From the NCBI GenBank assembly GCA_012521675.1, contig JAAYLU010000069.1, forward strand, positions 1 through 40,181: a DNA stretch of 40,181 nucleotides. The letters are read 5' to 3'. The first letter of the stretch is position 1. Every line of letters starts with the position of its first letter. The stretch comes from Synergistaceae bacterium (lineage in GTDB: Bacteria > Synergistota > Synergistia > Synergistales > Aminobacteriaceae). Position numbers and translations under genes: made by a program. Of this stretch, positions 15,624 to 27,528 are shown in pieces. Under the pieces are notes generated by a model, which worked only from the letters and a program-made list of their open reading frames with translations, did no database searches and was not told where the DNA came from.

Positions 15624-17199
15624 TTCAAGGGAAGAACAACCGGAGGAGCAGGCATTTAAAGGCCGGCGCACGGCCGGGGCTTGCTCCCGACGGCCGCCGG
15701 AGCCGTGCGACGCCGATATAAAGATAATAGCCAATTGCATAGACCCCGAGGAGACGAGGGTCGCCATCGTCGAGGAAGGTAAACTCGCGGACCTCTTCGT
15801 CGAGCGCATGTGGGAGCGCCAGAGGACGGGGGAGATATACAAGGCCCGCGTCGAGAGCGTGCTTCCGGGAATCCACGCCGCCTTCGTCAACCTGGGGGAC
15901 GGCAGGAACGCCTTCCTCTACCTGAACGACGCCAAGGGGCTGGACCTGAAGCCCAACAACGAGCTTCTCGTCCAGGTCACCAAGACGGCCAGGAAGAACA
16001 AGGGCGCGAGGGTGACCTCCCGGATCTCCCTTCCGGGCAGGTACATAGTGCTTGTGCCGGGCGGCAACGAGTCGGGCGTCTCCAAGAGGATAGTCGAAGA
16101 GGGGGAGAGAAAGCGCCTGAAGGCGATAGCCAGGGAGCTGAGGGGGGACTTCGGGATCATCGTCCGCACCGCCGCGGAGGGGGTAGACGCCGAGTCCCTG
16201 GCGCACGACGTCGAGGTTCAGCTTGCCCTGTGGCGCGAGATCGAGCACGCCGGCGGGACGCAGAACGCCCCGTGCCTCCTGTTCAAGGACCTGGGGCTGC
16301 TCGGAAGGATACTCCGCGACGAGCTGAACGAGCAAGTCTCGGAGATCATAGTGGACGGCGAGGAGGAATACGAGAACGTCCGGAGCTATCTGCCCGGGCT
16401 GTGCGGCGGGGATCCACCGGACCTGTCGCTCTACAGGGGAGCCGTCCCCCTGTTCGAGTACTACGGGGTAGAGAAGGAGATAGAAGCCTCACTCGAGCGG
16501 AAGGTATGGCTCGACTCCGGGGCTTACCTGGTGATAGACCACACGGAGGCCCTGACTGTCATAGACGTGAACACGGGGAAGTACGTGGGCAAAACCGACC
16601 TTCGCCACACGGTGCTGGACGCCAACTTGGAGGCTGCGTCGGAGATAGCCAGGCAGCTCCGGCTTAGGGCGATCGGGGGCATCGTGGTGATCGACTTCAT
16701 CGACATGGATTTCGAGGAGGATCGGTCACGCCTGCTGAGAAGGCTCGAGGAGGTCTTCCAGGCCGACAGGTATCGAGCCAGGGTCTTCGGTGTCTCGCAG
16801 CTCGGCCTCGTAGAGATAACGAGAAAGCGTGCCAGGCCGGACATACGCTCCACTCTCACCCGAAGCTGTCCCGAGTGCGGGGGGGTGGGATGGGTCTTCC
16901 GCGAGGACACCATCGCGATGACCATAAAGCGTTTTCTGAGAAAGGTCTCGATCGCCAACAGATCCGAGGCCATCCTGCTGGAGACCAATGCCACCGTCGC
17001 CAGGCACGTGTTCGAGACCTACCTCCCCATGTGGGAGAACGAGCTGGGGCTCAGGCTCTTCATAGCCGCCGTGCCGGAATACCCCTGGAGCAAGTTCAGA
17101 CTGGACTGCCAGGGTGCTCTGTCGAGGGTGGAACGCCGCATTGAGCTGATGGAGACGCGGGAGGCTCGTATCGTTGTTTATAGAACGTCTTCGACTTAA
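15607..17199 (+). CDS. rng: Ribonuclease G/E family endoribonuclease
   Basis: An RNase E/G family enzyme that cleaves single-stranded AU-rich RNA and matures rRNA. Numbered from TTG 15607 (530 residues): an S1-like RNA-binding region near RTGEIYKARVESVLPGIHAAFVNLG is followed by the catalytic DNase I-like domain with the metal-binding aspartates in VIDVNTGKYVG (D320) and VIDFIDMDF (D363, D366), and the zinc-link CPEC at C421 and C424. The length fits RNase G, with no long RNase E scaffold tail. TTG 15607 has AAAGGGGGGG 5 bases upstream; TTG 15580 has none. There is no later start before the conserved region, so an N-terminal extension of roughly 40 residues is real. It overlaps the DUF2344 stop by 17 bases. 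Confidence 0.92.
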   Translation: MLNNSDSREEQPEEQAFKGRRTAGACSRRPPEPCDADIKIIANCIDPEETRVAIVEEGKLADLFVERMWERQRTGEIYKARVESVLPGIHAAFVNLGDGRNAFLYLNDAKGLDLKPNNELLVQVTKTARKNKGARVTSRISLPGRYIVLVPGGNESGVSKRIVEEGERKRLKAIARELRGDFGIIVRTAAEGVDAESLAHDVEVQLALWREIEHAGGTQNAPCLLFKDLGLLGRILRDELNEQVSEIIVDGEEEYENVRSYLPGLCGGDPPDLSLYRGAVPLFEYYGVEKEIEASLERKVWLDSGAYLVIDHTEALTVIDVNTGKYVGKTDLRHTVLDANLEAASEIARQLRLRAIGGIVVIDFIDMDFEEDRSRLLRRLEEVFQADRYRARVFGVSQLGLVEITRKRARPDIRSTLTRSCPECGGVGWVFREDTIAMTIKRFLRKVSIANRSEAILLETNATVARHVFETYLPMWENELGLRLFIAAVPEYPWSKFRLDCQGALSRVERRIELMETREARIVVYRTSST

Positions 17200-20100
17200 G
17201 GGCTTCAAGAGTTTCGGCCGTGCCGCCGACCTGCCTCTCTCCCCCGGTTTTACCGCGATAGTCGGCCCCAACGGGAGCGGCAAGAGCAACCTGCTCGACG
17301 CCCTTCGGTGGGTGCTGGGCGAGGGAGCACCGCAACGCCTGCGCGTGGTCAGACAGGGGGATCTGCTATTCGCCGGCAGCGCCTCCGTCCCCGCGGCTGC
17401 GCGCACCGAGGTCTCGGTGACTTTGAGCTCGCACGGGTCGTCGCGCGTGGAGGGCTCGCCGCCGGACTGCCTGATCAGGAGAAGCTACTCGCAGGAGACG
17501 GGGACGGTCCTCACGGTGGACGGCACGCGAGTCCGCCTCTCCGACCTGGACGAGGTGAAGCGCAGATGGCGGCTGGAGGGCGACAGGTTCGCCTTCATAG
17601 GACAGGGGGAGGTCGCCGAGGCCGTCCACCAGCGCCCGGCCGAGAGAAGGTCTCACCTTGAGGTCCTGTTCGGCATTGACCTCTTCCGCAAAAAGAGGGA
17701 CGAGACCTTCGCAAAGCTCGCGTCGGCGTCCGAGTCCGCCCTTCACCTGTCCGCCCTGGCCGCGGAGCTCGAGGCCCGCAGGCGGGAGATAGCGCCTTCG
17801 GTCGAAAAGGCGCGCGCGGCGAGGGGCGTCATGGACCAGCTGGAGGAGGGGAGGCGGACCCACTACTTCTGGAGACGCCGCCTGCTGGAGGAGACCCGCG
17901 CCTCCCTGGAGGAGGAGCTGAGCGGCCTGCTGGGGCGAGAGGAGCTTCTAGTCTTCTGGGAGAGGCTGTGGGCCGAGGCCAGGGCGCAGGTCGCGCGGAG
18001 AATGGAGGAGGGGCAGGGGTGCCTTCGGAGTCTGGCCGGGTGCCGGAACGAGCTCCGGGCGCGCCGCGAGGCCCTGGGGAGGGGCTGCTTCGCCTCGGCC
18101 GCGGCGATCAAGGAGCTTCTCGCCAGGCGCAGGTCTCTTGCCGAGGAGCTGAGGCAGGAGTCGTCCCGGGTCTCGGTGCTGGAGTCGGAGAGAAAGGAGC
18201 TTCGCGCCAGGGAGAGAGACCTCTCCGGCAGGGCAGCCGCCCTGGGAGAGGAGAGGGAGAGAATCGTCGAAGCTCTTGTTGAAAAGCGCAGGGCGATGGA
18301 GGAGGAGGCGGAGCGCAGGGAGAGTGCCGCCGCCTCGGCTGCATCCCTGTCGGGGGAGCTGGAGGCGCTGAGATCGAGGATCATGGCCGGGAGGTCCTTC
18401 CTGTCGGCATCCGAGGCCGACATCGAGGAAGCGGACCTTGCCGCCGAATCCGCCCGAAAGGCCCTGGAATCCACCAACGAACGATTACGGCTGCTGGAAA
18501 AAAGAGCTCCCGGGCTGGTAGAGGCCCACAACGACATCCTCGCCCGGTGCAGGGCGACGGGCGGCGCTCTTCAATCATCACGCAGGGAGTCGTCGGCCCT
18601 CGAGAGGCGCCTGGAGGATCTCCGCGTGGAAGAGGACTCTTTCTACCCCGCTCCCGTCCGCTTCCTGTCGGCGGCGACGAAGCTCGGAAGGCTCCCCGTG
18701 AGCATGAGCATCGCCGCGGAGGCCTTCTCCTGCCCGCCTAAGATCGCCCCCGCTCTGGAGGCCTACCTGGGAGGACGGCAGTTCTGGATTCTTGTCGAGA
18801 CGCTGGAGGAGGCGGGAAGGTGCATAGACATGCTAAAGGAGCGCAACGCGGGCAGGGCGACCTTCCTCCCGCTGGAGCGCAGCCGCCCGAGATCCCCGGC
18901 GCGTCGATTCGCCCTGCCCGAGAGAGGCGTCGTCGGCTGGGCCGCTGACCTGGTCACCGCCGACCCTCGCTGGTCGCCCGCGGTCATGCACCTGCTCGGC
19001 GACCTGTTCATAGTCGAGGAGTACAGTGACGGAGCGATCATGGTGAAACAGGGCGCGACTTTCCCCATAGCCACCCTGGAGGGAGAGGTCTTCTCCCCCG
19101 GCGGTTCGGTGAGCGGGGGCCGCTCCCGCGCTGCCGCGGGCGCGATAGAGAGAAGGAATCGCATCGCGGCGGCGGAGGAGAGCCTGAACGTGCTGAGGAG
19201 CAGGATCGAAGAGCTGTCGCTCGCCCTCGAGAAGGAGGAGGCCCTGGAGCGCATTCGTGCCGGCGAGAGGGACGAAAGCTCCCGGGCCATCCGGGATGCC
19301 GGGAAGGGGGCCGAGGAGCACCAAGCGAAACTGGACGCGGAGCTCGCGAGGAGGGGGCGGCTGCTCGAATCGAGGCGGGCCGGCGAGGAGGAGCTTCTCG
19401 AGTGGGAGAGGCTTGCCTCGGAGCTGGAGGCCCGTATCGACGCACTGTCGCCTGTGCCGGAGGAGGAGTCCGAGGATGACGACCTGGCGACTCTTCCGAA
19501 GGAGCTGGCCAGGATGGAGTCGGAGGGCGCCCTGCTGGCCGAGCGCCTGTCGAGCGTCCGGGCCCTGTGCGAGCGAAGCGACGAGGAGATCGGTCGCGCC
19601 ATGGAGCGTAGGTCGGCCCTCGTAGAGGAAGAGGGAGCCTCGTTGGCTCGAGAGAAGGAGGAGCGAGAGAAACTGTCTCGCAGGGGAAAAGAGCAGCATG
19701 CTCTCTTCATCGAGCTCGGGGAGATCGACGCCGAGATGGCTCGTACATCGGAACTGGGACGCTCCCTGGCAGCCCGCGCGGAGGCTGTATCGACGAGGGC
19801 CGTCAAATCGGCGGAGAGGGCGGCCTCCTTCAAGGTTCGATCGGAGGCCGTCGAACGCAGGATCGGCGAGGTTGCCTCGGACCTCTCCGCCCTTATCGAT
19901 GCCAACGAGGAGTCCTTCACCTACGACCCCTCCCGCGCGCCGAGGGGAGAGGAGGGGCAGGCGATAGCCTCCTCCGTCAAGAGGCTTGAAAGGGAGCTCG
20001 CCTCGCTCGGCCCGATCGACTGGGGAGCTCTTTCGGAGGGAGATGCGCTCGACGGCCGCGTCTCATACCTCAACGAGCAGATAGCGGATGTCAGAGCGGC

Positions 20101-20707
20101 GATAGGGGAGCTCAAGGGGATAATAGACGAGACGGACCGGTATGTCGCCACGGTCTTCTCGGAGGCCTTGGGCAGCATCAACATCCGCTTCGACTCCCTC
20201 TTTCGCAGGCTCTTCGGAGGCGGAGAGGCCAGACTTCAGCTGTCGGCGCCCAGGGGCGCTCGCGAGGATGACGAGGAATCGCAGGAGGCCGTAAGCGCGG
20301 AGTGGGACAGGGGAGTGGAGATAGTCGCCCGTCCCCCGGGAAAGCACCTTCAGTACCTGGCGCAGCTCTCGGGGGGGGAGCAGACCCTGACGGCGATCGC
20401 CTACCTGTTCGCGGCGATGGAGGCTGCGGGAGTTCCCCTCGCGGTTCTGGACGAGGTGGACGCGGCGCTCGACGAGTCCAACCTTCTGCGCTTCGGGGAG
20501 CTCGCGCGGGAGTACGCCCGTCCCGGAGGGATGCAGCTGGTGGCAATGACCCACAGGAGGGCGACAATGGAGAGGGCCGACATACTCTACGGGGTGACCC
20601 TTGACGAGCCCGGCCTCTCCAAGGTCGTCGGGATAAAGATAGACGACTGGGTGGAGCCCAAGGGGGGCGCCTTGAAGGCCGAACCCTCGGCGGGGAGGAG
20701 ATCCTGA
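17174..20707 (+). CDS. smc: Chromosome partition protein SMC
   Basis: SMC is the ATPase of the condensin complex that compacts and segregates the chromosome with ScpA and ScpB. The 1177-residue product has an N-terminal Walker A GPNGSGKS (31-38), a first coiled-coil arm, a hinge (about 500-650), a second Glu/Arg-rich coiled-coil arm, and the C-terminal signature LSGGEQ (1065-1070) with Walker B LAVLDEVDAAL (D1093, E1094). Length is typical. The TTG start lies inside rng (26-base overlap) with GGGAGG (17159-17164) 9 bases upstream, and gives the expected MFIERLRLKGFKSF N-terminus. The scpA and scpB genes are not nearby. Confidence 0.96.
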   Translation: MFIERLRLKGFKSFGRAADLPLSPGFTAIVGPNGSGKSNLLDALRWVLGEGAPQRLRVVRQGDLLFAGSASVPAAARTEVSVTLSSHGSSRVEGSPPDCLIRRSYSQETGTVLTVDGTRVRLSDLDEVKRRWRLEGDRFAFIGQGEVAEAVHQRPAERRSHLEVLFGIDLFRKKRDETFAKLASASESALHLSALAAELEARRREIAPSVEKARAARGVMDQLEEGRRTHYFWRRRLLEETRASLEEELSGLLGREELLVFWERLWAEARAQVARRMEEGQGCLRSLAGCRNELRARREALGRGCFASAAAIKELLARRRSLAEELRQESSRVSVLESERKELRARERDLSGRAAALGEERERIVEALVEKRRAMEEEAERRESAAASAASLSGELEALRSRIMAGRSFLSASEADIEEADLAAESARKALESTNERLRLLEKRAPGLVEAHNDILARCRATGGALQSSRRESSALERRLEDLRVEEDSFYPAPVRFLSAATKLGRLPVSMSIAAEAFSCPPKIAPALEAYLGGRQFWILVETLEEAGRCIDMLKERNAGRATFLPLERSRPRSPARRFALPERGVVGWAADLVTADPRWSPAVMHLLGDLFIVEEYSDGAIMVKQGATFPIATLEGEVFSPGGSVSGGRSRAAAGAIERRNRIAAAEESLNVLRSRIEELSLALEKEEALERIRAGERDESSRAIRDAGKGAEEHQAKLDAELARRGRLLESRRAGEEELLEWERLASELEARIDALSPVPEEESEDDDLATLPKELARMESEGALLAERLSSVRALCERSDEEIGRAMERRSALVEEEGASLAREKEEREKLSRRGKEQHALFIELGEIDAEMARTSELGRSLAARAEAVSTRAVKSAERAASFKVRSEAVERRIGEVASDLSALIDANEESFTYDPSRAPRGEEGQAIASSVKRLERELASLGPIDWGALSEGDALDGRVSYLNEQIADVRAAIGELKGIIDETDRYVATVFSEALGSINIRFDSLFRRLFGGGEARLQLSAPRGAREDDEESQEAVSAEWDRGVEIVARPPGKHLQYLAQLSGGEQTLTAIAYLFAAMEAAGVPLAVLDEVDAALDESNLLRFGELAREYARPGGMQLVAMTHRRATMERADILYGVTLDEPGLSKVVGIKIDDWVEPKGGALKAEPSAGRRS

Positions 20708-21486
20708 TGAAAGACGACGGCACAGTGAGCCACGTATCCCGCGACTCTCTGACCCTGGGCGACCTGTCCCTCGACCAGCCCGAGGACGGTCCCAGGGTAA
20801 ACGCGGACACCATACTGCTGGCCTCCTACGTTCGCGACACCTTCTCCGGGGCGAGAGGCGGCAGGGACGTGCTGGACATGGGGTGCGCCACCGGAGCCAT
20901 CGCTCTCATCCTCGCTCGCCGCTTTCCGGAGCTACGGTCCATCAAGGGGATGGACATACAGGGAGGACTTGTCGCTCTTGCGAGGGAGAACGCGCGCAGG
21001 AACCGCCTCGAGGACAGGGTCTCGTTCATCGAGGGCGACCTTCGCGACATCAGGGGGCTCCTCCCGGCCCAGTCCTTCGACGTCGTCGTCTCGAACCCTC
21101 CTTACGAGTCCCCCGGAAGCGGACGCCTCAGCGCCTCCCGGTCGGACATGGTCGCCAGGCAGGAGGTGTCGTGCACCCTGGACGAACTGGCCTCCTCCTG
21201 CCGCTACCTGCTGCGTAACCGCGGAAGGCTCTACCTCGTCTTCAAGGCCGATAGGCTGAGCGAGCTGCTGGCGACCCTCTCGCGCCGGGGCCTGGAGCCG
21301 AAGCGCGCCAGGATGGTGCACCCTCTCAGGGGGCGCAAGGCGTCGGTCGTGCTGGTGGAGTCGCTCAGGGGCGGCAGGCCCGGCATGATAATCGAGCCCC
21401 CCCTATTCGTGCACGAGGAAGACGGCGGATACACGGAGGAGTTCCTCAGCGCCTACAGGGAGGACGGCCTCTCTTGCTCTACATAG
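20707..21486 (+). CDS. TrmN6/YabB-like SAM-dependent N6-adenine methyltransferase
   Basis: A 259-residue class I methyltransferase. It has the SAM-binding motif LDMGCATG (56-63), an acidic motif in GMDIQ, and the catalytic NPPY (130-133) typical of N6-adenine methyltransferases. The N-terminal DGPRVNADTILLAS region resembles YfiC/TrmN6, which modifies A37 of tRNA-Val in E. coli, and YabB of Bacillus. Position before rsmI, metG and tatD matches the yabB-yabC-metS-yabD order of Bacillus, which supports a tRNA target. Start and smc stop overlap by one base (TGATG) after GGGGAGGAG. Confidence 0.85.
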   Translation: MKDDGTVSHVSRDSLTLGDLSLDQPEDGPRVNADTILLASYVRDTFSGARGGRDVLDMGCATGAIALILARRFPELRSIKGMDIQGGLVALARENARRNRLEDRVSFIEGDLRDIRGLLPAQSFDVVVSNPPYESPGSGRLSASRSDMVARQEVSCTLDELASSCRYLLRNRGRLYLVFKADRLSELLATLSRRGLEPKRARMVHPLRGRKASVVLVESLRGGRPGMIIEPPLFVHEEDGGYTEEFLSAYREDGLSCST

Positions 21487-22304
21487 TCCCCACGCCGGTG
21501 GGCAACCTGGAGGACATGACGGCGAGGGGTGCGCGAGTGCTGTCTGAGGTCGACTTCATCGCCTGCGAGGACACGAGGACCTCCCTCAAGCTGCTGCGAA
21601 GCATGGGCATCTCCAAGCAGCTGGTGGCGTACCATTCCTTCAACGAGAGGGGCAGGGCCGAGTCGATCCTGGAAAGGCTGTCGAGAGGCGAGAGCTGCGC
21701 CCTTATCTCCGACGCCGGCACCCCCGGAATCTCGGACCCCGGCTACGAGCTGATCCGCAGGTGCATCGAGGCCGGGATCGAGATCACGGCGCTCCCCGGC
21801 CCGACGGCCTTTGTACCAGCTCTCGTCCTGTCGGGCCTGCCCCCCTACCCCTTCCTCTTCCACGGCTTTCTTCCAGACGGCAGGGGGGACCGGGAGAGGG
21901 CGATACAGTCAGTCGCGGGGCTCCCGTGGACGCTGATCTTCTACGTCTCGCCCCACAAGGCCGGGAAGCACATCCTCCACCTTGCGGAAATCCTGGGCGA
22001 CCGAAGGGCCGCTCTTGTACGCGAGATCAGCAAGGTCTACGAGGAGGCGAGGCGGGGGACCCTGTCCGCACTGGCCGAGTCAGTCTCGGGCGGGGTCAGG
22101 GGAGAGCTGGTCCTTGTCGTCGAGGGCGCCTCCGGGGACCGGGGCGACACTGAGGGCGACTGGATGGAGAGGGCGCGCGAGCTCGCCGAAAGCGGCCTGT
22201 CGTCCAGGGAGGTTGTAAAAACCCTCTCAAGGGAGTATTCTGTATCGAAAAACGAGGTAAAATCCTTTCTCTACCGGGAGTGCGGCAAGGAAGGGCAGGA
22301 GTAG
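21474..22304 (+). CDS. rsmI: 16S rRNA (cytidine-1402 2'-O)-methyltransferase RsmI
   Basis: RsmI methylates the 2'-O of C1402 in the decoding centre of 16S rRNA. The 276-residue protein starts LYIVPTPVGNLEDMTARG and carries CEDTRTS (31-37), SDAGTPGISDPG (79-90) and GPTAFVPALVLSGL, all hallmarks of this tetrapyrrole-methylase-like family. The TTG start at 21474 lies inside the preceding methyltransferase gene (13-base overlap), with GGGAGG about 10 bases upstream. The C-terminal part includes a helical RsmI tail (SSREVVKTLSREYSVSKNEV). It belongs to the same tRNA/rRNA maintenance block as metG and tatD. Confidence 0.95.
   Translation: MLYIVPTPVGNLEDMTARGARVLSEVDFIACEDTRTSLKLLRSMGISKQLVAYHSFNERGRAESILERLSRGESCALISDAGTPGISDPGYELIRRCIEAGIEITALPGPTAFVPALVLSGLPPYPFLFHGFLPDGRGDRERAIQSVAGLPWTLIFYVSPHKAGKHILHLAEILGDRRAALVREISKVYEEARRGTLSALAESVSGGVRGELVLVVEGASGDRGDTEGDWMERARELAESGLSSREVVKTLSREYSVSKNEVKSFLYRECGKEGQE
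22213..22241 (+). promoter_or_regulatory. Possible promoter inside the end of rsmI, ahead of metG
   Basis: TTGTAA (22213-22218) and TATTCT (22236-22241) are spaced by 17 bases in a locally AT-rich stretch, about 135 bases before the metG start. Each box matches consensus at four of six positions. It could give metG-tatD-tgt an independent promoter; no riboswitch or T-box structure is evident in the short leader. Confidence 0.3.
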
Positions 22305-22378
22305 AGCCTGCAGCCCTCTCGCCGATCGCGGCGCGGTTCGCCGGAGCGAGGACCAATATCAAGGAGGTATTGCATCAG

Positions 22379-24313
22379 ATGAACGAGCGGAAAAGCTACT
22401 ACCTCACGACCCCGATATACTACGTGAACGACATCCCCCACATAGGGCACGCCTACACAACCATCGCCGCGGACGCGATGTGCAGATACAAGAGGATGAG
22501 GGGTTACGACGTTTTCTTCCTCACCGGAACGGACGAGCACGGACAGAAGATACAGCAGAGCGCGACCGAGAAGGGGCTGACCGCGAAGGAGCTCGCGGAC
22601 CGGACCGTGCTTAACTTCCAGGAACTGTGGAAGGTGCTGGACATCGCGAACGACGACTTCATCAGGACGACCGAGGATCGTCACCACAGGACGGTGCAGG
22701 CCTTCTTCAAGCAGCTGATGGACCAGGGAGACATCTACAAGGGCAAGTACGAGGGGTGGTACTGCGTCCCCTGCGAGACCTATGTCCCCGAGAGCGGCAT
22801 AGGGGAGGAGAAGATCTGCCCCGATTGCAAGCGCCCCCTTCAGATGATGGAGGAGGAGAGCTACTTCTTCAAGGCCTCGAAGTACACGGATCAGCTGCTG
22901 GACTATTACAGGAAGAACCTTAAGGGCGTCATGCCGAAGAGCCGCTACAACGAGATAGTCAGCTTCATCGAGGGAGGTGTGCGCGACCAGTCCATCTCCA
23001 GGACCACCCTGAAATGGGGGATCCCCGTGCCCGGCGACGACGCTCACGTGGTCTACGTATGGTTCGACGCCCTGATAAACTACGCCACGGCCTGCGGCTA
23101 CCTAGATGACCGGGAGAAGTTCGCCAAGTTCTGGCCCGAGGCGCGCCACCTCGTCGGCAAGGACATAATCCGCTTCCACTGCGTGATATGGCCCATCATG
23201 CTGCTTGCCCTCGGTGTCACCCCACCCGTATCGGTCTTCGCCCACGGCTGGTGGACGGTCGAGGGGGAGAAGATGTCCAAGTCCAGGGGCAACGTCGTGG
23301 ACCCGTTCGACATGGCCGAACGCTACGGGGCGGACCCGTTCCGCTACTTCCTTCTGAGGGAGGTGCCGTTCGGCTTGGACGGGGACTTCTCCGAGGCCGC
23401 GCTGGTCGGGCGCATAAACTCCGACCTCGCCAACGACCTCGGCAATCTGCTCAACCGGACCCTGCAGATGGTCGACAACTTCTTCGACGGCAAACTGCCT
23501 GCGGCAGGAGAGGGAGGGGCGCTCGAACGCCAGGTCGCCGACCTCGCCGCCGAGACCCTGGCCGTGGTGGACGCCAAGATAGACGACTTCGCCTTTGACG
23601 AGGCGCTCAAGGCAATTTGGGCCTTCATCTCCAGGGGCAACAAGTACATAGACGAGACCATGCCCTGGAAGATGGGCAAGGATAAGAGGATGGACGAGCT
23701 GGCTGTCGTGTTGAACACCCTGTTCGACGTGCTTCGCCTGACGGCGATGCTGCTGGCGCCCTTCATTCCCGGCACGGCTGCCCGCATGTGGGATCAGCTC
23801 GGCCTGGAGGGAGAGCCTGCGGCCCTGCGCTACGACGACGTGAAGTGGAGAGAGAGGCCAGGGGAGATAAATGTCCGCAAGGGCAAGGTTCTCTTCCCGC
23901 GCATAGACATCGCCGAGTGGAAGAAGGCGCGGGAGGCGGCGAAAGCGCCGGAGGCCCCGGCGGCCCCCGAGATCGAGCACGAGGAGATAGTGGGCTTCGA
24001 TGCCTTCAAGGCCATCGAGATGCGAGTGGCCCGGGTAGTCGAGGTAAGCGAGATCAAGAAGTCCAAGAAGCTCTACAAGATGACCGTCGACCTAGGCTAC
24101 GAGAAACGCACGATAGTCTCGGGCATAAAGGAGTTCTTCACGCCCGAGGAGCTGCTGAACAAGAGGATCATAGTGGTGGTCAACCTGCAGCCCGCCACCC
24201 TCATGGGGGAGAGGAGCAACGGAATGCTGCTCGCGGCGGGGGACGGCAAGCAGGCAGCCCTGTCCCTGCTTGTACCGGATCGCGACATACCGCTCGGCAC
24301 CAGGGTGACCTAG
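22379..24313 (+). CDS. metG: Methionine--tRNA ligase
   Basis: MetG charges initiator and elongator tRNA-Met. The 644-residue product has the class I HIGH motif (21-24), a zinc-binding insert with two CxxC knuckles (C129/C132 and C147/C150), KMSKS (298-302), an anticodon-binding helical domain and a C-terminal Trbp111-like tRNA-binding domain (about 540-644, beginning near HEEIVGFDAFKAIEMRVARV). The frame is open upstream to 22280, overlapping rsmI, but the ATG at 22379 has AAGGAGGT (22361-22368) ahead of it and gives the usual YYLTTPIYYVND N-terminus. The gene sits between rsmI and tatD as in Bacillus metS. Confidence 0.96.
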   Translation: MNERKSYYLTTPIYYVNDIPHIGHAYTTIAADAMCRYKRMRGYDVFFLTGTDEHGQKIQQSATEKGLTAKELADRTVLNFQELWKVLDIANDDFIRTTEDRHHRTVQAFFKQLMDQGDIYKGKYEGWYCVPCETYVPESGIGEEKICPDCKRPLQMMEEESYFFKASKYTDQLLDYYRKNLKGVMPKSRYNEIVSFIEGGVRDQSISRTTLKWGIPVPGDDAHVVYVWFDALINYATACGYLDDREKFAKFWPEARHLVGKDIIRFHCVIWPIMLLALGVTPPVSVFAHGWWTVEGEKMSKSRGNVVDPFDMAERYGADPFRYFLLREVPFGLDGDFSEAALVGRINSDLANDLGNLLNRTLQMVDNFFDGKLPAAGEGGALERQVADLAAETLAVVDAKIDDFAFDEALKAIWAFISRGNKYIDETMPWKMGKDKRMDELAVVLNTLFDVLRLTAMLLAPFIPGTAARMWDQLGLEGEPAALRYDDVKWRERPGEINVRKGKVLFPRIDIAEWKKAREAAKAPEAPAAPEIEHEEIVGFDAFKAIEMRVARVVEVSEIKKSKKLYKMTVDLGYEKRTIVSGIKEFFTPEELLNKRIIVVVNLQPATLMGERSNGMLLAAGDGKQAALSLLVPDRDIPLGTRVT

Positions 24314-24351
24314 CCGGGGGCCTCCGGGGAATAGATTTTGACGTCACCTGC

Positions 24352-24383
24352 GGGGAGCCTCCCTCAAGCGGCGGGGGCTCCCC
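24352..24383 (+). other. Stem-loop between metG and tatD
   Basis: GGGGAGCC (24352-24359) pairs perfectly with GGCTCCCC (24376-24383), and CCC can extend the stem across a bulged T. The 107-base gap is otherwise unremarkable. No T-run follows, so it is not a standard intrinsic terminator; it may stabilise the upstream mRNA or act as a pause site. Confidence 0.45.
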
Positions 24384-24420
24384 GATTGCCGCACGACGAA
24401 GGGAAATGAGAGAGAGGTAG

Positions 24421-27400
<2,980 letters not shown>

Positions 27401-27430
27401 TCCCCCTCTCGTCCCGAAGAACCGAGCGGA

Positions 27431-27453
27431 AGGCGGCGATAAACGTGCCGCCT
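27431..27453. other. Perfect 7-bp hairpin after the Sua5 gene
   Basis: AGGCGGC (27431-27437) and GCCGCCT (27447-27453) flank a 9-base loop, 31 bases after the stop of the threonylcarbamoyladenylate synthase. No T-run follows on the + strand. It may protect the mRNA 3' end or assist termination. Confidence 0.4.
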
Positions 27454-27471
27454 AAGAGATCGACAGTGCGA

Positions 27472-27500
27472 AGCCTCCGGCACGCAACTGCCGGAAGGCT
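27472..27500. other. Long stem-loop with one bulge
   Basis: The left arm AGCCTCCGGCA (27472-27482) pairs with the right arm TGCCGGAAGGCT (27489-27500) apart from one extra base, around a 6-base loop. It is followed by CGCTTCGCTCC, not a T-run. The high stability suggests a processing or stability element, or a palindromic repeat; only a genome-wide search could tell. Confidence 0.45.
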
Positions 27501-27528
27501 CGCTTCGCTCCGCCTGTCGCCTGCTTAT

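Noticed and set aside
22305-22378. A riboswitch or T-box in the metG leader
   Set aside because: Only 74 bases separate rsmI and metG, with no T-box sequence or terminator/antiterminator pair visible.
24352-24383. Terminator between metG and tatD
   Set aside because: The stem is good but there is no T-run after it; I list it only as a stem-loop.
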